Source: CAZGXI01 sp964529715 (GTDB lineage: Bacteria > Chloroflexota > Anaerolineae > Aggregatilineales > Ch27). Taken from it: a stretch of 64,000 bases of DNA. This document shows positions 18,913 to 30,053 of this stretch, one piece after another; the stretch's first letter is position 1; every line of letters starts with the position of its first letter. The notes under the pieces were generated by a model. That model ran no database searches. It worked only from the letters and a program-made list of their open reading frames with translations, and was not told the origin of the DNA. The stretch covers positions 89,437 through 153,436 of the forward strand of contig CAZGXI010000007.1 of NCBI GenBank assembly GCA_964529715.1, written 5' to 3'. The translations under genes and the position numbers were made by a program.

Positions 18913-19794
18913 TCAACCCGTTTCCAATGCGCGGCGAAGGTGCCCGCTGGCGGCGGCCAGTTTCGCGCGAGCAGTGACGGCGTCGGCGCTGGTGCGCGCC
19001 ATGAAGATCGCCGTTTTGACTTCCTGTCCGGCCTGTTCCAGCAGCGTGGCCGCTTCAGACTCGGCGATCCCGGCGGCAGCAGCGACGATGCGACGCGCGC
19101 GCGCGCGCAGTTTAGCATTGGTCGGCTGAACATCGATCATCAGGTTTTCGTAGACCTTGCCGAGCCGGACCATGCTGGCCGTCGTGATCATGTTCAGAAC
19201 CATCTTCTGAGCCGTCCCGGCTTTAAGGCGGGTCGAACCGGTGAGCACCTCCGGTCCGACAATCACCGCAATTGGGATGTCTGCCAGGTCCAACAGAGGT
19301 GCGGGCGCGTTGCAAGCCAGCCCGACCGTAACAGCACCGCGCCGCTGTGCCTCCTCCAGCGCGGCCAGGACGTAAGGCGTCCCGCCGCTGGCGGCAATCC
19401 CCATCACCACATCACGGGCCGAGACTTCCAGGGCGGCAATATCGGCGACAGCCTGAGGGCGATCATCTTCGGCCCCTTCGACGGCGCGCGTCAGCGCGTC
19501 CGGCCCTCCCGCAATCACTCCCTGCACCTGCTCCGGCAAGGTATTAAAAGTCGGCGGGCATTCGGAGGCATCAAGCACGGCCAGTCGCCCGCTTGTCCCC
19601 GCGCCGACGTAGATCAGCCGTCCGCCAGCCGCAAGCGCCGCCGCCACACGCTCGACTGCCTGCGCAATGGCCGGCAATGCATCTCGCACGGCCAGCGGCA
19701 CCAGGGCATCCTCTTCGTTCATCAGGCGCAACATGTCCAGGATCGCAAGCCGGTCCAGGTTCATGCTGCGCGGGTTGCGCGTTTCGGTAATCAT
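18913..19794 (-). CDS. murQ: N-acetylmuramic acid 6-phosphate etherase
   Basis: MurQ removes the lactyl ether from MurNAc 6-phosphate, giving GlcNAc 6-phosphate in peptidoglycan recycling. The 293 residues contain a SIS fold with GAGTSGRLAVLDASECPPTF (written here in family form; the core is TSGRLAVLDASECPP) and GTAQKMVLNM, normal for the family. ATG 19794 overlaps the TGA of the upstream serine hydrolase as ATGA, indicating translational coupling. A 13-base alternating CG run (19094-19106) encodes an Arg-Ala stretch. The stop lies 6 bases from the end of the convergent FHA gene, with no terminator between. Confidence 0.94.
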   Translation of the reverse strand: MITETRNPRSMNLDRLAILDMLRLMNEEDALVPLAVRDALPAIAQAVERVAAALAAGGRLIYVGAGTSGRLAVLDASECPPTFNTLPEQVQGVIAGGPDALTRAVEGAEDDRPQAVADIAALEVSARDVVMGIAASGGTPYVLAALEEAQRRGAVTVGLACNAPAPLLDLADIPIAVIVGPEVLTGSTRLKAGTAQKMVLNMITTASMVRLGKVYENLMIDVQPTNAKLRARARRIVAAAAGIAESEAATLLEQAGQEVKTAIFMARTSADAVTARAKLAAASGHLRRALETG

Positions 19795-20984
19795 AGGCCG
19801 TCCACCCAGCGACAGATGGTGTCGTGCACCGCCGGTCGAAACGCCATGATCGCCTCTGCATCCCGTCCGTGATAAACCCGGTTGGTCAGCAGCGCCACGA
19901 CCAGTTCGCGTTCGGGATCGATCCACAGCGACGTGCCGGTAAACCCGGTATGCCCGAAGCTGTTTTCGCCGAACAACGCCCCCGCCGACGAGCCTTCCAC
20001 TGCTTTACGCGCCCAGCCCAGCCCCCGCCGTTCCTCACCGGAGCGCACCTGCTCACGGACGGCTTCACACAGCACGACATTTGCCCCTGGCCCACGTACA
20101 GCGTCCAGCCACCACTGGCCGAAGCGAGCGACTTCTGCCGCCGTGCTGAACAGCCCGGCGTGCCCGGCAATGCCCCCCAGCGCGGCGGCGTTTTCGTCGT
20201 GAACCTCGCCCAGGCAGCGCCGATTGCGCCAGCGGGCATCGAACTCGGTCGGCGCACAGCAGGCTGGATCGGGCGGGTTAAAACCAGTTTGTTCGAGGTG
20301 CAACGGCGTGAGCACGCGCGCGGCGATCACATCTGCCGCCGTGTCCGCGTCGTCCAGACGGGCGATAGCCTCGCCAAGCAAGATCAGTCCCAGATCGCTG
20401 TAACGTATCATGCGGCCCGGCAGGTCCACAAACGGATAGCCAGCGATCAGGTCGATGGCCCTGGCGATCCGTTCCGCGCGCGACACGGGATCGGGTTGGC
20501 CCGGCGGCGGCGGAACCGGGCCGACGTTGAGAAACACGTCGCGCCAGGGAGCCAGGCCAGATGTGTGGGTCAATAAGTGGCGAAAGGTCACAACAGCAGG
20601 ATCGACGGCGTCCGCCTGGACTTCGGCAGGCAGACGTTCCAGGGTGTGCGGATTTTGTCCTCCTTCGACAGGCCGGGGGCCGTACCTGCCGAATTCGGGA
20701 ATCACCTGCACAACCGGATCGTCCAGCGCGACTTTGCCTTCGCCAAGCTGCATCAGGAAAGCCGTCGCCGTGTACAACTTGGTCACAGAGGCCAGGTCAA
20801 AGCGCGTGCAGCACAGGGTCGGGCGTCGGCGCGTCTCTGGGTCGAGATAGCCATAAGATCGTTCAGCAATCAGCCTACCCCGATACAGCACTGCTAATGC
20901 CACCGCCGGGGCAGTATCTTCAAGCCCCTGCCGAATGACTGCTTCGACAGCATCAAATGAGGAAGAATTATCACCGGGAGTCAA
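19791..20984 (-). CDS. Serine hydrolase of the beta-lactamase/PBP4* family (AmiE-like)
   Basis: The 397 residues show the serine beta-lactamase-family triad: Ser66-x-x-Lys69 in ASVTK, the Tyr motif in IRYSDLG, and a C-terminal HTG in GHTGFTGTSLWIDP. No signal peptide is evident. It overlaps murQ by 4 bases. In Bacillus subtilis the murQ operon also carries a beta-lactamase-family gene, amiE, whose product removes peptides from MurNAc; by analogy this enzyme probably acts on muropeptides instead of giving antibiotic resistance. The start is TTG 20984 with AGGACC upstream. A good TTGACG/TATGAT promoter lies upstream. Confidence 0.85.
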   Translation of the reverse strand: MTPGDNSSSFDAVEAVIRQGLEDTAPAVALAVLYRGRLIAERSYGYLDPETRRRPTLCCTRFDLASVTKLYTATAFLMQLGEGKVALDDPVVQVIPEFGRYGPRPVEGGQNPHTLERLPAEVQADAVDPAVVTFRHLLTHTSGLAPWRDVFLNVGPVPPPPGQPDPVSRAERIARAIDLIAGYPFVDLPGRMIRYSDLGLILLGEAIARLDDADTAADVIAARVLTPLHLEQTGFNPPDPACCAPTEFDARWRNRRCLGEVHDENAAALGGIAGHAGLFSTAAEVARFGQWWLDAVRGPGANVVLCEAVREQVRSGEERRGLGWARKAVEGSSAGALFGENSFGHTGFTGTSLWIDPERELVVALLTNRVYHGRDAEAIMAFRPAVHDTICRWVDGL

Positions 20985-21020
20985 ATTGAGGTCCTTTTCA
21001 CGCGGTCTGAACTGCCTCCT

Positions 21021-21048
21021 ATCATAACTTCAATGCGCGGCTCGTCAA
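21021..21048 (-). promoter_or_regulatory. Promoter of the serine hydrolase-murQ operon
   Basis: Minus-strand TTGACG (21043-21048), 16-base spacer, TATGAT (21021-21026). Confidence 0.55.
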
Positions 21049-21053
21049 CTCAG

Positions 21054-21082
21054 CCGACATACTCCCAACGCGACTCTATGAT
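21054..21082 (+). promoter_or_regulatory. Promoter candidate for folC and following genes
   Basis: CCGACA (21054-21059), 17-base spacer, TATGAT (21077-21082). It is divergent from, and 5 bases away from, the serine hydrolase promoter. Confidence 0.45.
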
Positions 21083-21160
21083 GCTTCTAATTTGTCTATC
21101 GGTGGCGGGAAAGGTAGTATCTATCAACTGCACTCTTTCTGTCACACGGAGCCGTCCGCA

Positions 21161-22534
21161 ATGACCTGGAGCTACCAAGCAGCTCTCGACTACCTTTACA
21201 GCTTTATCAACTACGAAGTGCGCCGCGAGGTGCGGTACGCTCCTGAAGTGATGAATCTCGACCGCCCGGTGGCTCTGCTGGCAGGGTTAGGCGCTCCCCA
21301 TCGACAGTATCCGATCATTCACATCGCCGGAACCAAAGGCAAAGGATCGGTGGGGGCCTTTTGCCAGGCGACGCTCCAGGCGGCGGGCCTGCGGACCGGG
21401 CTGTATTCGTCGCCGCATTTGCAGGAATTCCGCGAACGGTTCCGCGTCAACGACGCCATGATCGACCCAGAAACCCTGACGGCATTGCTGGCCGAAATCA
21501 AACCGGTCGCAGATGGCATTGCAGGGCTGACGTGGTTTGAACTCACGACGGCGCTGGGTTTTCTCTATTTCGCCCGGCAAAACGTGGACGCAGTGGTATG
21601 CGAGGTCGGCCTGGGCGGGCGGCTGGACGCGACCAACGTCGTGCGCCCGCTGGTGTCGGTGATCACCAGTCTGAGCTACGATCACACCTACCTGCTGGGC
21701 GATACTCTGGCCGAGATCGCCAAAGAGAAAGCCGGGATCATCAAGCCGGACGTGCCGGTGGTGAGTGCGCCACAACCATCGGAAGCCGCCGCCGTGCTGG
21801 AACACATCGCCGCCGAGCGCGGCGCGCCGTTGATCGTGGTTGGGCGCGACTGGGTGTACGAAAACGGCGAAACCACGCGCTGCGGGCAGTCATTCCGGGC
21901 AGGCCCGGCAGCAGGGCCGCTGCGCGATTACTGGACACCTCTGATCGGCAAGCACCAGGTCATCAACGCGACGGTGGCTCTGGCGGCTCTAGACGTAACC
22001 CGCCGGTACGGGTTGAACCTGCCTGCCGACGCTGCTGTCGCCGGGTTACGCGCGGTTAACTGGCCGGGACGCTTCGAGATCGTCCGGCAGCAGCCCTGGA
22101 TAATCCTGGACGCGGCACACAACGGCGAATCGGCCCGGTGGCTCAGCCAGGCGCTCGAAGCCTTGTTTGCGGACGTGAGCAAACGGGTGATGATCTTCGG
22201 CGCAATGGCCGACAAAGATGTGCACAGCATGTTTACGATTTTGCTCCCGCATTTCGATCACCTGATCGTCACGCAGGCCGCACACCCGCGCGCCAGAGCA
22301 GTCGGCGAGCTGGCTGCCCTGGCGCAGGAGGTGGGCTACTCTGGCGTGGTGGAAGAAATCCCGGCGATGGCGGATGCCGTCGCGCGGGCACAGGAAGAGA
22401 TGGATGCGGAGAGCCTGATTCTGATCACAGGGTCTGTTGCCCTGGTGGGCGAGGCCCGCGATATATTCGGTCTAACGCCGGGCCGCGCCGTGTACTGCGA
22501 TACAGCAGTGATCCAACAGCTACCAGTGCGATAA
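21161..22534 (+). CDS. folC: Folylpolyglutamate synthase / dihydrofolate synthase
   Basis: FolC adds glutamate to dihydropteroate and folates using ATP. The 457 residues have the Mur-ligase-like ATPase with HIAGTKGKGSVGAF (P-loop 57-63), SYDHTYLLGDTLAEIAKEKAG and the C-terminal domain with LDAAHNGESA. Length is slightly above the usual 420-440. ATG 21161 is chosen for a CGGAG nine bases upstream; the frame is open to 21092 but that extension looks non-coding. The lon gene starts 17 bases after the stop, so the two are likely cotranscribed. Confidence 0.94.
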   Translation: MTWSYQAALDYLYSFINYEVRREVRYAPEVMNLDRPVALLAGLGAPHRQYPIIHIAGTKGKGSVGAFCQATLQAAGLRTGLYSSPHLQEFRERFRVNDAMIDPETLTALLAEIKPVADGIAGLTWFELTTALGFLYFARQNVDAVVCEVGLGGRLDATNVVRPLVSVITSLSYDHTYLLGDTLAEIAKEKAGIIKPDVPVVSAPQPSEAAAVLEHIAAERGAPLIVVGRDWVYENGETTRCGQSFRAGPAAGPLRDYWTPLIGKHQVINATVALAALDVTRRYGLNLPADAAVAGLRAVNWPGRFEIVRQQPWIILDAAHNGESARWLSQALEALFADVSKRVMIFGAMADKDVHSMFTILLPHFDHLIVTQAAHPRARAVGELAALAQEVGYSGVVEEIPAMADAVARAQEEMDAESLILITGSVALVGEARDIFGLTPGRAVYCDTAVIQQLPVR

Positions 22535-22551
22535 CCCCGGCTTGGGGTGGA

Positions 22552-24999
<2,448 letters not shown>

Positions 25000-25016
25000 C
25001 CGCTGTAGAGTAACCG

Positions 25017-26423
25017 ATGGATGAGGCAGATATTCGCAAACTGCTGGAAGACGGTCGTGGTGCCGGTCTAGACTGGCTGCCGGGCCGCGCCCCTATTGAG
25101 GACCTGGCCGCAACGCTCGTGGCAATGGCGAACAGCGGCGGCGGCACTCTATTGCTGGGTGTGGCCCCACGTACAGACAAGATCGCCGGCGTTGACGACG
25201 TTGCAGGCGCGACCGAGCGCGTGCTGCGGGCGACTCTCTCCGCCACACCGCCGCTGATTATCCCCCTGCCGGAGACGGTGCAAGTTGGCGACCTGCAAGT
25301 GATGGTCGTTAACGTCCCCAGAGGACTTCCACACGTCTACGCCTACGAGGGACGCTTTCTGGGCCGCCAGGGAACGGCTAATCTGCCGGTCGATGCCCAT
25401 ACCTTGCGCCGGATGCTGATCGAGCGCGGGGATGTGAGTTTCGAGGAAGAGGCTCAGCCTGGCGCGGCGCTCGAAGACCTGAACTGGTCGCAGGCAGAAG
25501 CATATGCCGCCAGCCTGAGCGGTCTGAGCGGCCTTTCGGCACAAGATGTGCTGATTAAGCGCGGCTGTCTGGTCAAACACCCCGATGGGCCGCTGCGCCC
25601 TACGCGCGCCGGCATTTTACTCTTTGGCAAGGACCCGCAACAGTTCCTCCGGGGGTCCGAGATCACGGCAGCGCGCTTTGGCGGTGTAGAGATGGGGGAT
25701 ATTTTCACCCGGCAAGACATCACAGGCACACTGCCGGAGCAGCTCCGCCGTGCGCAGACCTTTTTGGCCGATCACCTGCGCAAGCAGGTGCAGATCGGGC
25801 AGACAATGGCCCGCGAAGAACAATACGAATATCCGATGGAAGCCGCCCGCGAACTGGTGGTGAATGCCGTCGCGCACCGCGATTACAGCATCCAGGGCGA
25901 TGGTGTACGCCTGTACCTGTTCGCCGATCGCATGGAAGTGACCAGTCCCGGCGGGTTGCCCGGCCCGGTGACGGTGGATAACATTGTCGAGGAGCGTTTC
26001 TCGCGCAACCCGATCATCGTTCAGGTGCTCTCGGACATGGGGTTTATTGAGCGGCTGGGCTACGGCGTGGATCGTGTAATTGCCCTGATGAAACAGCAAA
26101 ATCTCCCGCCGCCCGAATTCGAGGAGACCGCAGGCGGCGTGCGCGTAACGCTGCGCAACACCCCTCTTGACCTGCCGGCATTGGAGGCAGAATCGAGGCC
26201 CAGCGGGATGTTCCGGGGGCAAGAAGTGAACCCGCGCCAGGAACAAGCCATTGACTTTTTACTCAACCGCTCGCACGCCCGGATTACCAACAAAGACCTG
26301 CAAGAGCTGTGTCCTGGCGTTCACGCAGAGACGATCCGCCGCGACCTGGCCGACTTGGTCAGCAAGGGTATCCTGATCAAGATGGGCGAGAAACGCGGCT
26401 CCTATTATGTATTAAAGAAATAA
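25017..26423 (+). CDS. AlbA_2/Schlafen-like protein with C-terminal GHKL-type ATPase fold (COG2865-like)
   Basis: The 468 residues have an N-terminal AlbA_2-type domain (about 5-125; LVAMANSGGGTLLLGV, with the AN-GG-G pattern of this family). A middle and C-terminal HATPase_c_4-like region follows (AARELVVNAVAHRDYS, LGYGVDRV), then a winged-helix end (about 405-468) with NPRQEQAIDFLL. Proteins of this design are often annotated as ATP-binding or transcriptional regulators; the true function is not known to me. It starts 17 bases after lon and ends 6 bases before a lipoprotein gene, so it is part of the folC-lon transcription run, unlike the isolated copies often seen in defence islands. No restriction or toxin partner is nearby. 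Confidence 0.8.
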   Translation: MDEADIRKLLEDGRGAGLDWLPGRAPIEDLAATLVAMANSGGGTLLLGVAPRTDKIAGVDDVAGATERVLRATLSATPPLIIPLPETVQVGDLQVMVVNVPRGLPHVYAYEGRFLGRQGTANLPVDAHTLRRMLIERGDVSFEEEAQPGAALEDLNWSQAEAYAASLSGLSGLSAQDVLIKRGCLVKHPDGPLRPTRAGILLFGKDPQQFLRGSEITAARFGGVEMGDIFTRQDITGTLPEQLRRAQTFLADHLRKQVQIGQTMAREEQYEYPMEAARELVVNAVAHRDYSIQGDGVRLYLFADRMEVTSPGGLPGPVTVDNIVEERFSRNPIIVQVLSDMGFIERLGYGVDRVIALMKQQNLPPPEFEETAGGVRVTLRNTPLDLPALEAESRPSGMFRGQEVNPRQEQAIDFLLNRSHARITNKDLQELCPGVHAETIRRDLADLVSKGILIKMGEKRGSYYVLKK

Positions 26424-26429
26424 ACTCCG

Positions 26430-27959
26430 ATGCGTCTGCTCCACTTCTTTGGGCCTTGTGCCCTGTGCCTTTTGTTGTCTGCTGCCTGTACCGGCTTGGG
26501 CGCGCCGCCAACGGCAACCCCCAGCGCGACGCCAACGCCAGCAGCCACCAACACGCCGGAAGCAACCCCGACTCTGACAGCAACAGCAACCCTGACGCCG
26601 ACGGCAACCTTCACGCCGAGCATCACGCCAACAGCAACCCTGACACCGTTACCGACGGCGACGCCGCTGGCAACACTGTCCTTCGCTGGAGACAACTGGC
26701 AAATGGCCGAACCGCCCGATCCGTTGGGCGAACCGCTGGTTATCCCCTGGCTTTCCTTTGTCAACATCAACGACCGGGACGGCATCGGCGACCCACGCAC
26801 GCCGCAGCCGATGACCGATGTACAGACGCTCTACCTGGTTAACCCGCGCAACGGACAGCGTGTAGCGGTCACGAGTATGCCTGCCAGCACCGATAACCAG
26901 GTCTACTGGTCTCCGACCGGGGAGCGCGTGGCTTACTTCCGCTATGGGGATACCCCCGATACCACCGGCCTATACGTCCTGGACCTGACCATTGGCATTA
27001 CCTCGCGCATCCTGCGGATAGACAGCCTCAGCCAGCGTGGCTTCTTCAGCCCGCCGGTTTGGTCGCCGGACGGGCTACAAATCGCCCTGGTGGGTGAGGC
27101 CGGATACGACACCGATATCTACTTGATGAACGCCGACGGCACCAATCTGCGCAGCGTGACGGGCGGCGGCTTTGATTTGTGGCCGAGCTGGTCGCCGGAT
27201 GGACAATATATCGCCTTTGTCTCCGACCGGGATGTCTGTCCCAGTTGGGCGCCAGGCGATGGCTGCTTCGAGCAGTATCCGAATGGGCCGGGTGGCGGGC
27301 ACCTATTCGTGCTACAGCTAGCAGACGGTCAGATTCGACGTCTTTCCGAAGAATGGCTCACCGAGCCACCGCACTGGATAACCAACCGATGGCTGGCTTA
27401 TGCGACGAGCGGCACGACAGCAGGCGGGACCGCGCGCACGCTCTGGCGGGTAGACATCAACGGGGAAGCAGCGGAGCAGGTCTCCCTGGCAGGCGCGGCG
27501 GATTCCACGCTCTATCTGGCAGAAAGCTGGTCGCCAGATGGGGAACGGGTCATCTTTCAGCAGGCAGGCCAGACAACCGAACTGGTACTCATGGACGCAC
27601 ACGGAAACGCCCTGGCGCGCACGAACCAGTTCAACTTCGCCCGCTATGCCTTTCATGCAGCCTGGTCGCCGGATGGAAGGCGTCTGGCGTTCGGTGGACA
27701 CAACGGCCAGTGTCCCTACGGCCTGATCGTGCTGACAGACACGCTGCAAATCATCGCCAACACCACGCCGCCGCCGACGGCCTGCGATCCGGTGTTTTCA
27801 CCAGACGGCAGCATGATCGCCTTCGCCGGAATTAATCCCCGCATCGACGGTCGCCTGGACCTCTATCAGGCCAATGCCAATGGCTTCAGCGCCGTGAACC
27901 TTTCGACCGGACTGCAAGGCCAGATTCGTATCCTGGGCTGGGTTGGCGGCGCACCATAA
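26430..27959 (+). CDS. Surface lipoprotein with Thr/Pro stalk and TolB-like beta-propeller repeats
   Basis: The 509 residues begin with a lipoprotein signal ending in LLSAAC (lipid-anchored Cys about residue 20), then a Thr/Pro/Ala-rich stalk of about 60 residues, and a propeller built of PD40 repeats. WSPDG-type repeat cores occur at least five times (VWSPDGLQIA, SWSPDGQYIAF, SWSPDGERVIF, AWSPDGRRLAF, FSPDGSMIAF), with a variant YWSPTGERV. Such propellers act in protein or ligand binding at the cell surface; here the ligand is unknown. It lies 6 bases after the AlbA-type gene. Confidence 0.82.
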   Translation: MRLLHFFGPCALCLLLSAACTGLGAPPTATPSATPTPAATNTPEATPTLTATATLTPTATFTPSITPTATLTPLPTATPLATLSFAGDNWQMAEPPDPLGEPLVIPWLSFVNINDRDGIGDPRTPQPMTDVQTLYLVNPRNGQRVAVTSMPASTDNQVYWSPTGERVAYFRYGDTPDTTGLYVLDLTIGITSRILRIDSLSQRGFFSPPVWSPDGLQIALVGEAGYDTDIYLMNADGTNLRSVTGGGFDLWPSWSPDGQYIAFVSDRDVCPSWAPGDGCFEQYPNGPGGGHLFVLQLADGQIRRLSEEWLTEPPHWITNRWLAYATSGTTAGGTARTLWRVDINGEAAEQVSLAGAADSTLYLAESWSPDGERVIFQQAGQTTELVLMDAHGNALARTNQFNFARYAFHAAWSPDGRRLAFGGHNGQCPYGLIVLTDTLQIIANTTPPPTACDPVFSPDGSMIAFAGINPRIDGRLDLYQANANGFSAVNLSTGLQGQIRILGWVGGAP

Positions 27960-28037
27960 TTGCGCCGCGGATGCACAGGCTATTGCATCGGCAGCCCGAA
28001 CAGTTCGCTATGTGTGTCTGGAGGCAGGAAAATTCCC

Positions 28038-29417
28038 ATGCACATCCCCCGCTTGCTGACACTGCTGATCGCGGTCGTCGCCCTGGCGGTGATCGTTTTC
28101 GTCGGCATGCAGGTCGTACAGCCGGCGCGCCCCCTGATCGCCGATGCTACGTTTGACCACACGCAGATCACGCCGAACGCCGACGGCGATGGTGACGTGA
28201 CAACCTTGCACTACACCCTGACGCGCAACGCTGCCGTGACGCTGACCTTTGCTGATTCTGCCGGGCGCGAATTCGTCTTTCGGGAAGCGCAGCCACGCAT
28301 CGCCGGCGATTACCGCGTACAATTCAGCGGCGTGGTGCGCGGCTACACCCTGCCCGGTGAGGAAATCCAGGGGCAGGTTGAAGCGCGTCTGCTGCCCAAT
28401 GGCGAATACACCTGGACGCTCAGCGCCATCGGCGAAGATGGCGTCACCGAGCAGGCAACCGGCAGCCTGGTTATTGCAGAAGCCAATCCCGTCCTGCCCG
28501 ATCTGACGGCGTTGACTATTTCTCCTGCCGCCTTCAGCCCGAATCAGGACGGCGTGGCCGACCGCGTCATGCTCTATACCTATCTCACTGCCGAAGCCAA
28601 CTTGACGATGTACCTAGAAGGGGCAGACGGCGCACGGATTTACGTCGCCGAATACAATATGGGTGTCCTGGCTGGCGCAGCAGGGCCACACTGGTTCGAC
28701 TACGATGGCGGCATCGATGCCGGGCTGGAGCCACCCGAGGACGGAGATTACACCGTCGTGCTGCGCGCCGAAGATGCCGAAGGCCAGCGCGTCAGCCGCA
28801 CAGGGATGCTAACATTGCACAATGGCGGCACGCCCATCGGCGCGATCTACCCGCAGCCGACCGGAACGACGGTCTTCTATGGGACCATGCCCTACGAGGA
28901 TCGCTATTACACCGATGCGGAGACAGCAGGCGCTTTAATCCCTATGCCGCAGGGCGTGCAGGCAGAGATTAGCAGCCTGAGCATCGTGCAGGGTAATCTG
29001 CTCGTCTTCCGCCTGATCGTCGTGAACGATGGGACGGTGGGAATGCGCACTACCGGGCCGTATCCCGGCACGGTTTATCAGCAGGAACAGCGGGCCAGTT
29101 CCCTCGGCTGGTATGACGAGTCCGGTGCGTGGCGCGTCGGGCTAGACTGCGACACAGCCACCAGCGACTATCCCTGGCGTTGGGCCGTGGGGACGCCCGA
29201 CGATCTCGAAATTGCTGAGGAAGACGGCATCACTTACCGCTATTTGCCGCCGGGGGCACAGGCGGTCGTGTGGGGCGCGGTGCGGCTGACCGACATCGTG
29301 CCGTCGCGCAACCCACAATACTGCTGGGTCGGGCTGATCCATGAGGATGTGGAAGTGCGCGATGCACGCATCGACGCCCGACAGATCGAAATCATGCCCG
29401 GCCCAGAAACAGAATGA
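28038..29417 (+). CDS. Membrane-anchored protein with FlgD-type Ig domains, function unknown
   Basis: The 459 residues have an N-terminal transmembrane anchor (about 5-27) and then two FlgD-Ig-like segments, visible as ITPNADGDGDVTTLHYTL and FSPNQDGVADRVMLYTYL, each followed by turns of the type PNGEYTW or EDGDYTVVL. The C-terminal 170 residues contain no motif that I recognise. The product should sit on the outer face of the membrane. ATG 28038 is chosen for GAGGCAGGA upstream; the frame is open from 27960. It follows a surface lipoprotein gene and precedes a GNAT gene by 9 bases. Confidence 0.75.
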   Translation: MHIPRLLTLLIAVVALAVIVFVGMQVVQPARPLIADATFDHTQITPNADGDGDVTTLHYTLTRNAAVTLTFADSAGREFVFREAQPRIAGDYRVQFSGVVRGYTLPGEEIQGQVEARLLPNGEYTWTLSAIGEDGVTEQATGSLVIAEANPVLPDLTALTISPAAFSPNQDGVADRVMLYTYLTAEANLTMYLEGADGARIYVAEYNMGVLAGAAGPHWFDYDGGIDAGLEPPEDGDYTVVLRAEDAEGQRVSRTGMLTLHNGGTPIGAIYPQPTGTTVFYGTMPYEDRYYTDAETAGALIPMPQGVQAEISSLSIVQGNLLVFRLIVVNDGTVGMRTTGPYPGTVYQQEQRASSLGWYDESGAWRVGLDCDTATSDYPWRWAVGTPDDLEIAEEDGITYRYLPPGAQAVVWGAVRLTDIVPSRNPQYCWVGLIHEDVEVRDARIDARQIEIMPGPETE

Positions 29418-29426
29418 CGGAAAGCC

Positions 29427-30023
29427 ATGCACAAACTGCTGCTTGACCTGCCGGACCACTTCGAGACGGCGCGCCTGATCCTGCGGCCCTACCGGGCGGG
29501 AGACGGGCTGGCTTATTACCAGGTCTGCCATAACAACAGGGGGCATCTGCTGCCCTTTGAAGCGGGCAACCCCGCGCTATCGGTACATACCGTCGAGGAT
29601 GCCGAAATCCTGATGCGACAGTTCGCCGTCGCCTGGGCAGCGCGCGACGCCTTTTTTCTCGGCGCATGGGAACGCCTAACCGGCGCGTTCGTGGCGCAAA
29701 TCTACGTCGGCGTTGTAGACTGGGAACTGCCCGAATTCGAGATCGGTTACTTCGTGGACCAGGCTCACGAAGGCCAGGGATACGTTACAGAAGCGGTACG
29801 GGTGGCGCTCAAGTTCGCTTTTGAGCATCTGGGCGCGCACCGCGTGCGGCTGGAATGCAACGAAACCAATGTGCGGAGCTGGCGCGTGGCCGAACGCTGT
29901 GGCTTCGTGCACGAGGGCTACCTCCGACAAACAAAAAAGCACCTGAAGCGCGACGATGGTGCGTTCAGCGGTGATTTTATTTACGGCATGTTGCGGGAAG
30001 AATTCGAGAGGCTTAACCTTTAA
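29427..30023 (+). CDS. GNAT-family N-acetyltransferase, RimJ/RimL-like
   Basis: The 198 residues begin with TARLILRPYRAGDG, typical of the RimJ/RimL group, and contain the acetyl-CoA region YFVDQAHEGQGYVTEAVR followed by RLECNETNVRSWRVAERCGF. Such enzymes acetylate N-terminal or small-molecule amino groups; the substrate here is unknown. GGAAAG precedes the ATG. The gene lies between two envelope-protein genes with very short spacers. Confidence 0.88.
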   Translation: MHKLLLDLPDHFETARLILRPYRAGDGLAYYQVCHNNRGHLLPFEAGNPALSVHTVEDAEILMRQFAVAWAARDAFFLGAWERLTGAFVAQIYVGVVDWELPEFEIGYFVDQAHEGQGYVTEAVRVALKFAFEHLGAHRVRLECNETNVRSWRVAERCGFVHEGYLRQTKKHLKRDDGAFSGDFIYGMLREEFERLNL

Positions 30024-30053
30024 GTGGGTCCGTTCAGCCACCCAGGAGGTCGC

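Noticed and set aside
19094..19106. Alternating CG run as a possible Z-DNA or slippage element.
   Set aside because: It encodes an Arg-Ala stretch in an intact murQ, and is short enough to arise from codon bias.
19791..20984. Antibiotic-resistance beta-lactamase.
   Set aside because: The coupling to murQ and lack of a signal peptide point to peptidoglycan metabolism; the family motifs alone do not indicate resistance.
22138..22551. Upstream extension of the lon frame inside folC.
   Set aside because: folC is complete in another phase over these bases; Lon similarity begins just after 22552.
25017..26423. Defence-island component because of the AlbA/Schlafen-type domain.
   Set aside because: No restriction, toxin or mobile genes are nearby, and it is embedded between lon and envelope genes.
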